Positions 17,223 through 26,852 of a stretch of DNA of 44,618 nt are shown here, piece by piece (position 1 is the first letter of the stretch; each line of letters begins with the position of its first letter). The notes under the pieces are model-generated. The model was not told where the DNA came from, did no database searches, and saw only the letters and a list, made by a program, of their open reading frames with translations. The translations under genes and the position numbers were made by a program. The stretch lies in contig PSPR01000003.1 of NCBI GenBank assembly GCA_004195515.1, positions 1 through 44,618 on the forward strand, given 5' to 3'. This DNA comes from Methanobacteriota archaeon. Its GTDB lineage: Archaea > Thermoplasmatota > Poseidoniia > Poseidoniales > Poseidoniaceae.

Positions 17223-17588
17223 TCAGTTCCTCTGAACTGGACCGCCACTACGTGACCAACCCGAAAAGCCGCCTTTGAGATTATAGAGTTTTTCTTGATC
17301 GAATCCAGCAGAAATCAAACTTTCCATTGCCATATTTGAACGCATACCGCCCATGCAAGTAATGAGGACATCTTGGTCTTGGGGTATTTTCTTCATAGCT
17401 TTTTTGATACTGGTATGAGGATGGATTAGGTCGGTACCTTTGATTACTCCAGTTTGATTGGTTTCACCATGACCTCTGACGTCGAGAATGAATGGTTCCC
17501 AACCATTATTCATCTTGCTGATTGCTTTAGTAGCGGTGATATCTTGGGGGCGTGCGAATGGATTCCACATGATTCCGGGGAGGAGCAA
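17223..17588 (-). CDS. Single-domain rhodanese-like sulfurtransferase
   Basis: FILDVRGHGETNQTGVIKGTDLIH...DQDVLITCMGGMRSNMAMESLISAGFDQEKLYNLKGGFSGWSRSG, with Cys loop CMGGMRS. Confidence 0.88.
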   Translation of the reverse strand: MLLPGIMWNPFARPQDITATKAISKMNNGWEPFILDVRGHGETNQTGVIKGTDLIHPHTSIKKAMKKIPQDQDVLITCMGGMRSNMAMESLISAGFDQEKLYNLKGGFSGWSRSGGPVQRN

Positions 17589-17599
17589 CCAATATATGA

Positions 17600-17637
17600 A
17601 TATAACGTTTTTAATATATTAAGAAACGCTTATATTA
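17600..17637. promoter_or_regulatory. Nested inverted repeat in the divergent rhodanese/arsR2 promoter
   Basis: AATATAA-CGTTT-[TTAATATATTAAg]-AAACG-c-TTATATT: a 12-bp outer repeat with one bulged base around a perfect 12-bp palindrome TTAATATATTAA (17612-17623). Confidence 0.6.
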
Positions 17638-17657
17638 ATTATGCTAGTGGGAGTGCT

Positions 17658-17957
17658 ATGGCCGAATTGCTAAAACCCGAGTTTCTCGATGAAGTTTGCC
17701 AAGTCGTAAAAATGTTAGGTCACCCTGCGCGAATTAAAATAATAGAACACTTGGAAAATGGTCCTGCAACAGTTGGCCAATTACAACAGACAATCGGTCT
17801 ATCACAGCCAGTAACAAGTCAACATCTACGATTGATGAAGGATAAAGGCATTCTATCTTCCCAACGTGACGGCAATATCATTAGGTATTCGGTCACAAAC
17901 CCAATCACTTTGAAATTTCTCAATTGTTTGAGAAATTCCCAATTACAACAGGACTGA
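17658..17957 (+). CDS. ArsR-family winged-helix transcriptional regulator (copy 2)
   Basis: VVKMLGHPARIKIIEHLENGPATVGQLQQTIGLSQPVTSQHLRLMKDKGILSSQRDGNIIRYSV; start set at MAELLKP (17658), since the track N-terminus is antisense to the rhodanese gene. Confidence 0.9.
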   Translation: MAELLKPEFLDEVCQVVKMLGHPARIKIIEHLENGPATVGQLQQTIGLSQPVTSQHLRLMKDKGILSSQRDGNIIRYSVTNPITLKFLNCLRNSQLQQD

Positions 17958-17962
17958 GGCAC

Positions 17963-18751
17963 ATGGATTTCATAACATTAGTAATAATAGCAGTACTTGT
18001 TTTTTTGACAGGTCTTTTATTCGCTCCATTAGGCTTGGGTGGTGGTCTTCTCTTCGTGCCAATTTTGCACTATGTAGGAGGTTTACCGATTAATTCCTCT
18101 ACTTTATTGATCTCTTTGAGTCTTACGACAATGACTTCATTTGGTTCGGGATTAGCTCATAAAAAATTAGGTCTTTGGAACGTTCCAACAATTAAAAAAG
18201 CACTGAGCGGAGCGGTTCCAGGCTCCATAGTTGGAGTCGGCATCGTCACATTAATGGGTAAATCACTAAATATTTGGTTCAAGGGTTTGGCAATGATATT
18301 GATTTTGTGGGCGATTTGGAAAATGAGTTTCAAAATTAGAGGTCTCAAAAGAGAAATGGGCGAAGTAAAACTCTCGGATCCGAAGTTAATATTTGGAGCA
18401 TCGATTGGAGGCATGCTTTCTGCAATACTCGCAATGGGTTCAGGTGCGATTTATGTGCCGATTTATCGCACTTATGCCGGCTTGGAGCATCGAATGGCAA
18501 TCGGTTCATCCTATGCTACAATGATGGTGGTGATTCCGGTGGCATTCATTACTCATTCAATGCTCCTTGATGGAGCATTTCCTGATTTACAATTGTTACT
18601 AATTCTACCTTTAAGTGTTCTAATTGGAGCCATGGTAGGCGCAAAAGTTGGAATGAAATTTAGTGAGAACACTTTGATGTGGGTTTTCGTTCTCGTATTA
18701 GGTTTCATCCTCTTACGTTATCTTGTTGACCTTGTTATAACTTTTAGTTGA
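17963..18751 (+). CDS. TauE/SafE-family sulfite/organosulfonate exporter (copy 2)
   Basis: FAPLGLGGGLLFVPILHYVGG...AMGSGAIYVPIYRTYAGLEHRMAIGSSYATMMVV; start ATG 17963 with upstream GACTGAGG. Confidence 0.88.
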   Translation: MDFITLVIIAVLVFLTGLLFAPLGLGGGLLFVPILHYVGGLPINSSTLLISLSLTTMTSFGSGLAHKKLGLWNVPTIKKALSGAVPGSIVGVGIVTLMGKSLNIWFKGLAMILILWAIWKMSFKIRGLKREMGEVKLSDPKLIFGASIGGMLSAILAMGSGAIYVPIYRTYAGLEHRMAIGSSYATMMVVIPVAFITHSMLLDGAFPDLQLLLILPLSVLIGAMVGAKVGMKFSENTLMWVFVLVLGFILLRYLVDLVITFS

Positions 18752-20189
18752 TGGTCGAAGGACCACCGGCTGCAATGGTTGGCAATTGTGTGATATTTCC
18801 ATAGAGCGAAGGCCCTGTAACCCAAGTTCCGACTATGCCATGCTGGCCCAATACGTTATGAGCAAGAGCGATCCATGGCCTGCCTTCATCATCTATTTCT
18901 ACATCGATGAAATCCCCGAATCCACCACATCGAACGTTTCCACAATCATCGGTTGTGTCGAGTGGGTCATTTGGAAGGTTTACTGCAACGGTTGTAATCA
19001 ATGGGTTTTCGGAAAAAGCATCGGTCATGACAGACATATATCCAGCCCATCCACCATTATCATCCATCTCTCCAATATAACCAACTACAACCCGTCCTTC
19101 ATCCCCAGCGAAAATCGTAGGGAAACCGGTTTCATTCACACCAGGTGGAGCGACCATCATTGGTTCGGACCAGGTATTTCCTTGGTCTCGTGAATAAGCC
19201 ATCCAAGGCATTTGGTCCATGCTAATCCAAGATGCGAAAACATTGCCCGCTTCATCAGTTCCGACTGCGACTTCGTGGCTATGCCATCCATCTTGCATTG
19301 GTACGTTAGTGGTTATCGTATGTTCGGTCCAAGTATAACCACCGTCGACGCTGCGATAAATCGCAGGTCCTTCACAGGAAGGATTTCCACGATAAATTGC
19401 CCCATCGTTTGAACCCGCAAGGTGACCATGTAATCCCGAGCATTGAGCGATTCCTACAGGGTAACCTGGTCTTTGTACATCCCAAGTGTGTCCGCCATCA
19501 AGGGAGCGCGAACATTGTGGGCCAAGGGCTGAAGAGCCGGTATTGATACAGAATACAGTTATTGTTTCATAAAATCCACCGCCATCGACATCTGGCATCG
19601 ATGCGATAGATTGGTGGTCTTGAGGGCTATAATATCCGTCTGCAGAGAATGGGATTGACCATGTTTGACCATCATCATCCGAATATTCAACAAACATTGC
19701 GGTCAATGCATGCATATCAAATTTGTAAACACGATCTGTCCACTTATCGACATAGATGTAAGGGTCGTTTGACGAAGGAACCTGGCCAATATCAGGGAGT
19801 ATCGGATTGAATGGACCCATGTTAGTCCAAGTTTGTCCTTGATCCATTGAGGTATAAACCATTGTTCCAGAGCCGGTGCCTCCATAAGATGAGAAATGTA
19901 TTCCACCGGTTGATGTCACTCCAATGGTTGGCTCAAATGTGGTCCCACCTATGCCATAATAGGTCCCAATCGCAGCATATGGAGTGTTATTTCCGGTTAA
20001 ATTATCGAATCCAATGTTGAGATCATTTGCATTAACTCCACCGGCATAATGGTACCAAGTAGTATTAGTAAGTAGGTCATCAATAGGATTGATGTCCTCG
20101 ATGATTTTTTCAGGTTCATCACCGCCGAAACAACCTGAGAGGATTTGCCCAGAAAGGAGGATGAGCATGAATAACACGCTGGTTCGCAT
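18744..20189 (-). CDS. Secreted lipoprotein with BNR/Asp-box repeats (sialidase-like beta-propeller)
   Basis: Signal peptide with LSGC lipobox-like motif; five S-x-D-x-G-x-T-W Asp boxes (SMDQGQTW, SDDDGQTW, SLDGGHTW, SVDGGYTW, SRDQGNTW). Confidence 0.8.
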   Translation of the reverse strand: MRTSVLFMLILLSGQILSGCFGGDEPEKIIEDINPIDDLLTNTTWYHYAGGVNANDLNIGFDNLTGNNTPYAAIGTYYGIGGTTFEPTIGVTSTGGIHFSSYGGTGSGTMVYTSMDQGQTWTNMGPFNPILPDIGQVPSSNDPYIYVDKWTDRVYKFDMHALTAMFVEYSDDDGQTWSIPFSADGYYSPQDHQSIASMPDVDGGGFYETITVFCINTGSSALGPQCSRSLDGGHTWDVQRPGYPVGIAQCSGLHGHLAGSNDGAIYRGNPSCEGPAIYRSVDGGYTWTEHTITTNVPMQDGWHSHEVAVGTDEAGNVFASWISMDQMPWMAYSRDQGNTWSEPMMVAPPGVNETGFPTIFAGDEGRVVVGYIGEMDDNGGWAGYMSVMTDAFSENPLITTVAVNLPNDPLDTTDDCGNVRCGGFGDFIDVEIDDEGRPWIALAHNVLGQHGIVGTWVTGPSLYGNITQLPTIAAGGPSTIN

Positions 20190-20274
20190 AATGGTGCCTC
20201 CAACCTATTGTTGAAGAATGCTTGCTTCAAACGATTGCGATGTCTTGAAGAACTAAAGCCCCTTCAGAACAAAT

Positions 20275-20850
20275 ATGGAGACAGGTCTAGTAATTGGAAT
20301 TATAGCCGGAGTAGCTGCGCTAATTATCTTAATTTGGTTTATCAGTACATGGAATCGATTGATTCGATTAGAAGAAAACGTTAACAAATCCTGGGCTGAT
20401 ATCGATGTACTGCTCAAGCAAAGATACGATATGATCCCAAATTTGGTTAATATCGTTAAGGGTTATGCAGATCATGAAAGAGAAATCTTTGAACAATTTG
20501 CCGTTGCTCGTCAAACCGCTGCTGGTGCACTTGCCCAAGGAGATGTAAAAGGAATTGGTGCAGCAGAGGGAATGCTTGCAGGCTTAATGCCAAGAATCAA
20601 TATGGTCGCAGAACAATATCCAGAACTTAAAGCCGACACATCATTCATCAATTTACAAAACCAGATGGTTTCCCTAGAAAACCAAGTTTCCGACCGCAGA
20701 GAGTTTTACAATGCATCTGCAACCAATTGGAACGCAGGCATTGCAATGATCCCAACCAATATCGTTGCAGGCATGAAGAGTGCAGTCCGCAGAGATTTGT
20801 TCGAGGTCACCGACCCTGTCCAAAGAGAAGCGGTCAAGATCGAGTTCTGA
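20275..20850 (+). CDS. LemA family protein
   Basis: N-terminal TM then NRLIRLEENVNKSWADIDVLLKQRYDMIPNLVNIVKGYADHEREIFE. Confidence 0.93.
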   Translation: METGLVIGIIAGVAALIILIWFISTWNRLIRLEENVNKSWADIDVLLKQRYDMIPNLVNIVKGYADHEREIFEQFAVARQTAAGALAQGDVKGIGAAEGMLAGLMPRINMVAEQYPELKADTSFINLQNQMVSLENQVSDRREFYNASATNWNAGIAMIPTNIVAGMKSAVRRDLFEVTDPVQREAVKIEF

Positions 20851-20881
20851 AAACTGGTTTAATTTGCCTCTTGGATGAGAA

Positions 20882-22045
20882 TCATGCCGCTAAGGCAATG
20901 ACTCCAAACGCCACCCAAGCCCCAGCCATCGAGCCTAGGTTTGTGAGTGCGGTTACCAATAATACTCGTCCTGCTCGATTGGTCCAGAATAACTTTATCG
21001 AATCCAATTTTAAGAAATCAGTTAATTCCTCAGCAGTGGGTTCTCGTAATTTCATTTGAGCATATCCAGCAAACCAACCTGCAGCTAATGCTGGATTCAA
21101 TGATGTGATCGGACTTGCGATGGCTGCGACCAATATTGCGATAGGATGGCCTCCGGCAACCGCACACAAAACCGCGGCTGCAATACAATTTCCAGCAATC
21201 CAATAGAATCCGTTCTCTTTGATAGATTCGATATCACCATTGTAAACAAACCAGCCCATCATCGATAGAATGGCAATCGGAATTGCCAAGCCGATAAACT
21301 TGAACACCTTTCCACTTTTTGGAATTATTGAGAGCTCGTCCATTCGGTTTTTATCTTCTTCAATATCCGAATTTAGATAGCTCGCAACACCCTCTAAATG
21401 TCCTGCACCAAGCACGGCTAGAACCTTTCCCTTCGAGCGAACTCCGGCGATTTTGTGAGCGATATATTCGTCTCTTTCATCGATTAAAACCGCGCCTGCT
21501 CCGGGGGATAATTCTCTTAACTCCTCCATCAATGAGCTGAGTAGGTCTTTGTCTGCAAGCATTTTTTCGAGATCTATCTCCTCATCCTCATCGTCTTCTT
21601 CGGCCATCAATGCCCACAATAAGCCGATTTTCTCTCGTAATTTCATGCGCTTCCATGCTCTGCGCAAGGTGGTTTGGATATCTCTATCGACCAATGCGAC
21701 CTCAAGATCTGCTTCTTCAGCGGCCTTGATCGCAGCGACTAATTCTGCACCTGGTTGTTGGCCTTCGTCCATCCCGAGGCGTCTTTGTTCGGCTGCGAGA
21801 AGTGATTGGATGAGAACAAGAGGCGCCTTGCCTTCTTTGATTACTTTGAGCAGCCCTTCTTTGTCGAGTCGACGGTCATTGGTTAGAGCGTCATGACGAG
21901 AATTGCATAATTCGACAGCGACGATATCGGGTGCCCAATCAGCGATTTGGGTTTGAACCGCTTCTACCGATGCGGTTGCAACATGAGCGGTTCCAAGCAA
22001 TCTCAAGTTTTCATCGATGTCGATTATCGGTGGATTTGTCATCAT
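20882..22045 (-). CDS. TraB/PrgY-family protein
   Basis: LLGTAHVATASVEAVQTQIADWAPDIVAVELCNSRHDAL ... VLGAGHLEGV, with C-terminal TM helices. Confidence 0.88.
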   Translation of the reverse strand: MMTNPPIIDIDENLRLLGTAHVATASVEAVQTQIADWAPDIVAVELCNSRHDALTNDRRLDKEGLLKVIKEGKAPLVLIQSLLAAEQRRLGMDEGQQPGAELVAAIKAAEEADLEVALVDRDIQTTLRRAWKRMKLREKIGLLWALMAEEDDEDEEIDLEKMLADKDLLSSLMEELRELSPGAGAVLIDERDEYIAHKIAGVRSKGKVLAVLGAGHLEGVASYLNSDIEEDKNRMDELSIIPKSGKVFKFIGLAIPIAILSMMGWFVYNGDIESIKENGFYWIAGNCIAAAVLCAVAGGHPIAILVAAIASPITSLNPALAAGWFAGYAQMKLREPTAEELTDFLKLDSIKLFWTNRAGRVLLVTALTNLGSMAGAWVAFGVIALAA

Positions 22046-23397
22046 TGTTCACCTCCAAATGCGCTGGAAAGGATTTGAGTGATACTTTTGATGGCGTCTA
22101 ATTCATTTTCCACTTCTAATTGTTCGAATGAAATCTGTCCGCCTGCTAATGCTTTGTGACCACCGGCGCTTCCGGTTTCGAATAAATTAGACAACGTTCG
22201 ACCGAGATGAATCGAATCATCGGTTGAACGAGCTGAAAGAATGACTTTTGACATTCTGACACCATAGGTGATTACGATATTTACCTCTTCTGTTGGCAAA
22301 AGGAAATCAGCGACCTGAGCGATTGCATCTCGGTCGGTCATTCCGGTGATAGGAACCAACATCAAACCATTCGAAATGGTGTAGTTATTCATGGCTTTAG
22401 TAAAGATTGACAGAACTTCTTGACTGCGAGGTGGGGCTTCGAATCGTCGCATTAAATCCCAATCTATCCACGCACCTAGCCATGAAAGTGCACGTAGGTC
22501 AACCGCATTGAACGAACGGGTAAATCCAAGTGTATCGGTCCTGATTCCGAATGCGAGTGCGGTGGCAACCTCGGTATTGATCTCAATTTCCGCATTCATT
22601 AGAACCGAGGCTACCAAAGAAGAGGTTGCGGCGAATTCGCTCCGAACCAAAATCACATCTCCCGCAGGGCGGTTTTCACTGGTATGATGGTCGATGACGA
22701 TATTTGGAACGCATGTTGGTGGAAGGAAATTATTCGCACCAGGGATTGAAAAATCGACACAAATTGTGAGGTCTGCCTGATTGAGAATATCCTCGACTTC
22801 CCAGTCTAGGATAATTCTTCTCAACTCTAAGTTTAGCAGATTGACCATCGCTCGATTTTGTTGATGCTCTATCATCCCGCCATGGAAAATATTTGCTTCA
22901 TGACCGAGATACTCACAAAGATGCTTCATAGCCATCGCACTAGCTATTGCATCAGGGTCCGGATTATCATGGCAGATTATCGCAACCTTTTGCTGTTCGA
23001 GTTCTTTCAATTTGCGCAACACTTCATCGGCTCCTTGGCGCCGGTCTATCGACCTCAAACGGTCTTGAATCGCTGCGACCGTCAGGTCTTCGACCGAGAT
23101 TGTTTCTGCTCCTTCGAGGTCGATGGTCGAAAGGATTGGAGAATTCGGCCAATGATTCCTCAATGCCTCGACTGGATTATCGTCGCAAATTATTTCTTCC
23201 AGCAGTAATATTGCGGTTGGAGAAACTTCTGGTAATGGCATTTCATCTAGATTCATCTCGGTTGGCAATGCTACCATTTCCACGCCTTCTACTCCGATCA
23301 TATGGTCTGCAAGTCCAATGATTCGTACCCGAGAACGAGCCGAAATCCATTGAGCTAATCTGATTGCTAAATGGTCACATCCAAAAATAAGAAACAT
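22042..23397 (-). CDS. DHH-family phosphoesterase with N-terminal TrkA-N-like domain
   Basis: N-terminal FLIFGCDHLAIRLAQWI; VAIICHDNPDPDAIASAMAM, ICVDFSIPGANN, VIDHHTSE, ATALAFGIRTDTLGF; C-terminal GSAGGHKALAGGQI. Confidence 0.88.
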   Translation of the reverse strand: MFLIFGCDHLAIRLAQWISARSRVRIIGLADHMIGVEGVEMVALPTEMNLDEMPLPEVSPTAILLLEEIICDDNPVEALRNHWPNSPILSTIDLEGAETISVEDLTVAAIQDRLRSIDRRQGADEVLRKLKELEQQKVAIICHDNPDPDAIASAMAMKHLCEYLGHEANIFHGGMIEHQQNRAMVNLLNLELRRIILDWEVEDILNQADLTICVDFSIPGANNFLPPTCVPNIVIDHHTSENRPAGDVILVRSEFAATSSLVASVLMNAEIEINTEVATALAFGIRTDTLGFTRSFNAVDLRALSWLGAWIDWDLMRRFEAPPRSQEVLSIFTKAMNNYTISNGLMLVPITGMTDRDAIAQVADFLLPTEEVNIVITYGVRMSKVILSARSTDDSIHLGRTLSNLFETGSAGGHKALAGGQISFEQLEVENELDAIKSITQILSSAFGGEQ

Positions 23398-23399
23398 GG

Positions 23400-24197
23400 T
23401 CAGGCCTCCATGGCATCGAGCACTTTGAACAGATCCATATGTTCATCAACATCGTGAACTCTGATAATGTCGATTTTGCTCGAATGTGCTAAAGCACCGA
23501 TTGCGAGGCTACCTGCCAAGCGTTCAGCAGAATCGGTTTTCCCGGTCAATTGGCCGATCATTGATTTTCGACTAACACCCCAAAGCACGGAATAAGGTCT
23601 AAGACTATCACTCGAATTTAGCAATTCAATATTGTGTTCTAGATTTTTCCCGAATCCAATTCCAGGGTCAAGATAAATATCGTCGATGCTGTGGCCTTTG
23701 TCGACCAACTCCCGCGCTTTATCGAGCAAATATCCATTCACTTGGGCGACGACATCAGTATATTCTGGGTTGGATTGCATAGATTGTGGCTCGCCTAACA
23801 TATGCATGATGCAGACCTTTGAGGCTGAATCGATCACCAAATCAACCATCGCTGGGTCTCTCAATCCACTAATATCGTTGATCATGGTTGCGCCTGCTTC
23901 CAATGCAGCCCGTGCGACCTCGACATTTCTTGTGTCGATCGAGACTTGGCAATGCGGGGCAATAGCCTTGACAATAGGTATAGTTCGAGCGAGTTCAACC
24001 GCTATAGAAACAGGAGTTGCGCCCGGTCGAGTCGATTCACCGCCAATATCGATCCAATCGGCTCCAGCTTTGATCATCTCCATAGCAGACTCGATTGAGC
24101 CCGCTCGTGAATCGGCATGAAAAGAATCGGGGGTGGCGTTGATAATGCCCATAATTTGGGTTTGGCAAGGTTGCCGACCCTCATAGACGCCCATCAT
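23400..24197 (-). CDS. folP: Dihydropteroate synthase
   Basis: IMGIINATPDSFHADSR, GADWIDIGGESTRPGATPV, SIDTRNVEVARAALEAGATMINDISG, YLDPGIGFGKNLEHN, GVSRKSMIG. Start set near MMGVYEG; the longer track N-terminus is antisense to the divergent gene. Confidence 0.93.
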   Translation of the reverse strand: MMGVYEGRQPCQTQIMGIINATPDSFHADSRAGSIESAMEMIKAGADWIDIGGESTRPGATPVSIAVELARTIPIVKAIAPHCQVSIDTRNVEVARAALEAGATMINDISGLRDPAMVDLVIDSASKVCIMHMLGEPQSMQSNPEYTDVVAQVNGYLLDKARELVDKGHSIDDIYLDPGIGFGKNLEHNIELLNSSDSLRPYSVLWGVSRKSMIGQLTGKTDSAERLAGSLAIGALAHSSKIDIIRVHDVDEHMDLFKVLDAMEA

Positions 24198-24249
24198 GGC
24201 GCGGCTGTGTGTGGCAGGCTTTATGAGATGTGATGCGAGAGGGGTGCGT

Positions 24250-24885
24250 ATGTCTGAGCCGGAGGCATCTACTGAGGAGGTTGAAACCTCTGTTGAAGCA
24301 GATGAGGAAATGATGCCGTCCGAGGAAATACTCGAGATGGCTGATAGGATAATTTCTCGATTAAATCCGCCGCACCGAGCGGCTATTTCCAAAATGATTC
24401 ACGCCAAGGCTAAGACCGTTGGTGGGATTTTTGCCGGATATGGTGTGTTTTGGTGGTTGACGGTTTTACAAGTCGAAGAAGCAGAATTTAACTCGATATT
24501 TTTCGGTCCAGAATTCATGACCATTACCATTATGGCTCCAGCGTTGATATTCATGGGTTCCTTGCTTTCTGATTTCAGCAGAGAATTAGGTCAATTATTC
24601 CCTGGATTGGTTAGCGGCGTTATGTTTGTCTTAGCGGTTCTCTACGTGTTTGAGCCGGCAATATTTGGATTGACTGGAGATATTGCAATGTCTAAAGCCC
24701 TGTGGATGAGCGGCCGATTAGCGATTCTTTGTGGAACGGTTTTGGTCGCAGCAAAATTATTGATCGACGCATGGTTATTGGGCTGGGTCAAGGCATTGAT
24801 GGAATCCTACCCCGATTTGGATTTCACCGACCAAGAGCACGAAGAACCGCTGATAGATGAAGCAATTATTGAAACCGAGGCTTGA
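24250..24885 (+). CDS. Membrane protein with acidic termini, function unknown
   Basis: Acidic N-terminus MSEPEASTEEVETSVEADEE followed by TM segments. Confidence 0.55.
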   Translation: MSEPEASTEEVETSVEADEEMMPSEEILEMADRIISRLNPPHRAAISKMIHAKAKTVGGIFAGYGVFWWLTVLQVEEAEFNSIFFGPEFMTITIMAPALIFMGSLLSDFSRELGQLFPGLVSGVMFVLAVLYVFEPAIFGLTGDIAMSKALWMSGRLAILCGTVLVAAKLLIDAWLLGWVKALMESYPDLDFTDQEHEEPLIDEAIIETEA

Positions 24886-24912
24886 AACCCTCCGCCCTCT
24901 GGGGTTCAATAT

Positions 24913-25449
24913 ATGACAGAGCGTCTCGATGTCTTACGATTGGGCTATCGCCTTGGGCGAGATCCTCGTATCACAACTCATTTGGCCTTGGTCGCTAGAG
25001 CTCTAGGTGCTGATGGTTTTCTATTAGCAGGCGATGAAGACAAAAAAATGTTTGAGAACTTACACTCGGTTTCCGAACGCTTCGGTGGCCGCTTGGAAAC
25101 CGAACACGTATCTGGATTAGGCCACCTTCGGCGCCATGTTGAAGCCGGTGGGGTTGCGGTTCACCTCACTATGTACGGCGAACCATTCCGTCAAGCAATT
25201 CCAAAGATTCGTCGAGACAAAAACGTATTGATAGTTGTCGGCGGGGCAAAAGTCCCCGGCGATGTGTACAAATTATGCCAATACAATGTTGCTGTCGGTA
25301 ATCAACCTCATTCTGAAGTTGCAGCATTAGCACTATTCATGGACGCATGGTTTGGCGAGGCTGGAAGCCAACGTCAATTCGAAGATGCTCGACTGGTTAT
25401 CGAAGGCGTAAACGGCGGAAAGGTAGTCCACGATAAATTAGAGGAATAA
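24913..25449 (+). CDS. trm56: tRNA (cytidine(56)-2'-O)-methyltransferase, archaeal Trm56
   Basis: VLRLGYRLGRDPRITTHLALVARALGADGFLLAG...HLTMYGEPF...VVGGAKVPGDVYKLCQYNVAVGNQPHSEVAALALF. Confidence 0.93.
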   Translation: MTERLDVLRLGYRLGRDPRITTHLALVARALGADGFLLAGDEDKKMFENLHSVSERFGGRLETEHVSGLGHLRRHVEAGGVAVHLTMYGEPFRQAIPKIRRDKNVLIVVGGAKVPGDVYKLCQYNVAVGNQPHSEVAALALFMDAWFGEAGSQRQFEDARLVIEGVNGGKVVHDKLEE

Positions 25450-25508
25450 AACTAAGTTGGCAAACCCTCACTTACTCTTAGTAGTCTATTCAATGCGATT
25501 TGGCCTAA

Positions 25509-26852
25509 ATGTTGGCCCAAACCGATTCTTTGCCAATGAATATAACCCCTATTCAAGCAGCAAATTTGATGTCGGGTGCATGGTCTCAAAAGGGCGATAC
25601 CTCGGCAGGGTTGCGTTTGCAATTAGCAGATGCTACCGACCTCCTCCAAAGTAGAAACTCGATTCCACAATCCGCCTCGGGAAAAGGGGTATTATTGCTG
25701 GCTGATGGTGGGCGGTTTATCGGGGAATTATTTGGTGCGCAAACATGGGGTGAAGGCGAGTTGGTCTTCACTACTGGGATGACTGGCTATCAGGAATCTT
25801 TGACCGACCCCTCATTTGCCGGACAGGTACTGACTTTCACATATCCGTTGATTGGAAATTACGGCATTCACGCTGGAATCAGCGAATCAGCTGGAATATG
25901 GCCAAGAGGAGTGGTAGTCCGACATGCGATGAAGAATCCAGACCATCGTGATTCAATCGCTTCGGTCAGCGATTTCCTCAGCGTTCATGGCGTTCCCGGT
26001 ATCGAGGGAGTCGATACCCGCGCAATTACCAAACGCGTGCGTGAGGATGGTTGTGTGCTCTGTGTTTTTGGTCCGATCGAGGATGAGAATCAACTCAAAG
26101 CACATCTTGACCAATTGGCGAGCCCAGAGTTGGAGGATTTGGTAGATCAGGTTTCAATCGACCAAGCGGTAATTCTAAACCAAGGCGCTGTCGATGGTTT
26201 GGGTAATGCTTTACCCCGTATTGCAGCACTCGACTGTGGGATAAAATACAATATATTGCGAAGCCTTTGTTGTAATTTTGAAGTGGTTTGGTGTCCACCT
26301 GATTTAGATTTTAAAACCATTCAAGGATACGGAATTACTGCTTTATTCTGCTCGAATGGACCAGGTGACCCTGCTCACCCTGGTAAAGCGACAGCAGCGA
26401 AAATAACCTTGGCTGCTGCGGTAAGGGCAAATCTTCCGGTGATGGGAATTTGCTTAGGCCATCAATTGCTTGGTTTAGCAAGTGGTCTTCAAACCTACAA
26501 AATGCGATATGGCCACCGTGGAGCTAACCAACCTTGTCTTGATTTGACAAATGGCAAGGTTTGGATCACCAGTCAAAATCACGGATTTGCAGTTGCGGAC
26601 CCTGAGGCTGGAATGCTTGCAGCACACCCTTCTGGGGCGTGTTCACCAATTGGAGAAAATCTGCACGGTGCTGAAGCAATAGTGCGTTTTGTCAATGCAA
26701 ATGATCGTACTGTCGAGGGATTGGATTTGGCCGGCCGGCCGGTTTTCACAGTCCAATTTCATCCAGAAGCTTGCCCAGGACCACACGATGCATATCCTCT
26801 GTTCAAGCGCTTTAGAGAAATGGTTGACTCCCATTATGGAGGTGGGATTTAA
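25509..26852 (+). CDS. carA: Carbamoyl-phosphate synthase small subunit
   Basis: LLLADGGRFIGELFGA...GELVFTTGMTGYQESLTDPSFAGQVLTFTYPLIGNYG; glutamine amidotransferase GICLGHQLLGLASG; HPEACPGPHDA. The exact start within the first ~50 codons is uncertain. Confidence 0.93.
   Translation: MLAQTDSLPMNITPIQAANLMSGAWSQKGDTSAGLRLQLADATDLLQSRNSIPQSASGKGVLLLADGGRFIGELFGAQTWGEGELVFTTGMTGYQESLTDPSFAGQVLTFTYPLIGNYGIHAGISESAGIWPRGVVVRHAMKNPDHRDSIASVSDFLSVHGVPGIEGVDTRAITKRVREDGCVLCVFGPIEDENQLKAHLDQLASPELEDLVDQVSIDQAVILNQGAVDGLGNALPRIAALDCGIKYNILRSLCCNFEVVWCPPDLDFKTIQGYGITALFCSNGPGDPAHPGKATAAKITLAAAVRANLPVMGICLGHQLLGLASGLQTYKMRYGHRGANQPCLDLTNGKVWITSQNHGFAVADPEAGMLAAHPSGACSPIGENLHGAEAIVRFVNANDRTVEGLDLAGRPVFTVQFHPEACPGPHDAYPLFKRFREMVDSHYGGGI

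Noticed and set aside
17454-17657. N-terminal extension of ArsR2 in the ORF track
   Set aside because: It is antisense to the rhodanese gene and crosses the divergent promoter; the conserved ArsR start is at 17658.
18744-18751. Overlap of the tauE2 and BNR-lipoprotein 3' ends as a possible frameshift or pseudogene
   Set aside because: Convergent overlaps of a few bases recur in this window (argS/zinc-ribbon, aIF2-beta/ferredoxin) and both proteins look intact, so this is ordinary compactness.
24198-24392. N-terminal extension of FolP in the ORF track
   Set aside because: It is antisense to the start of the divergent membrane-protein gene; DHPS homology begins near MMGVYEGRQPCQTQIMGIINATPDSF.
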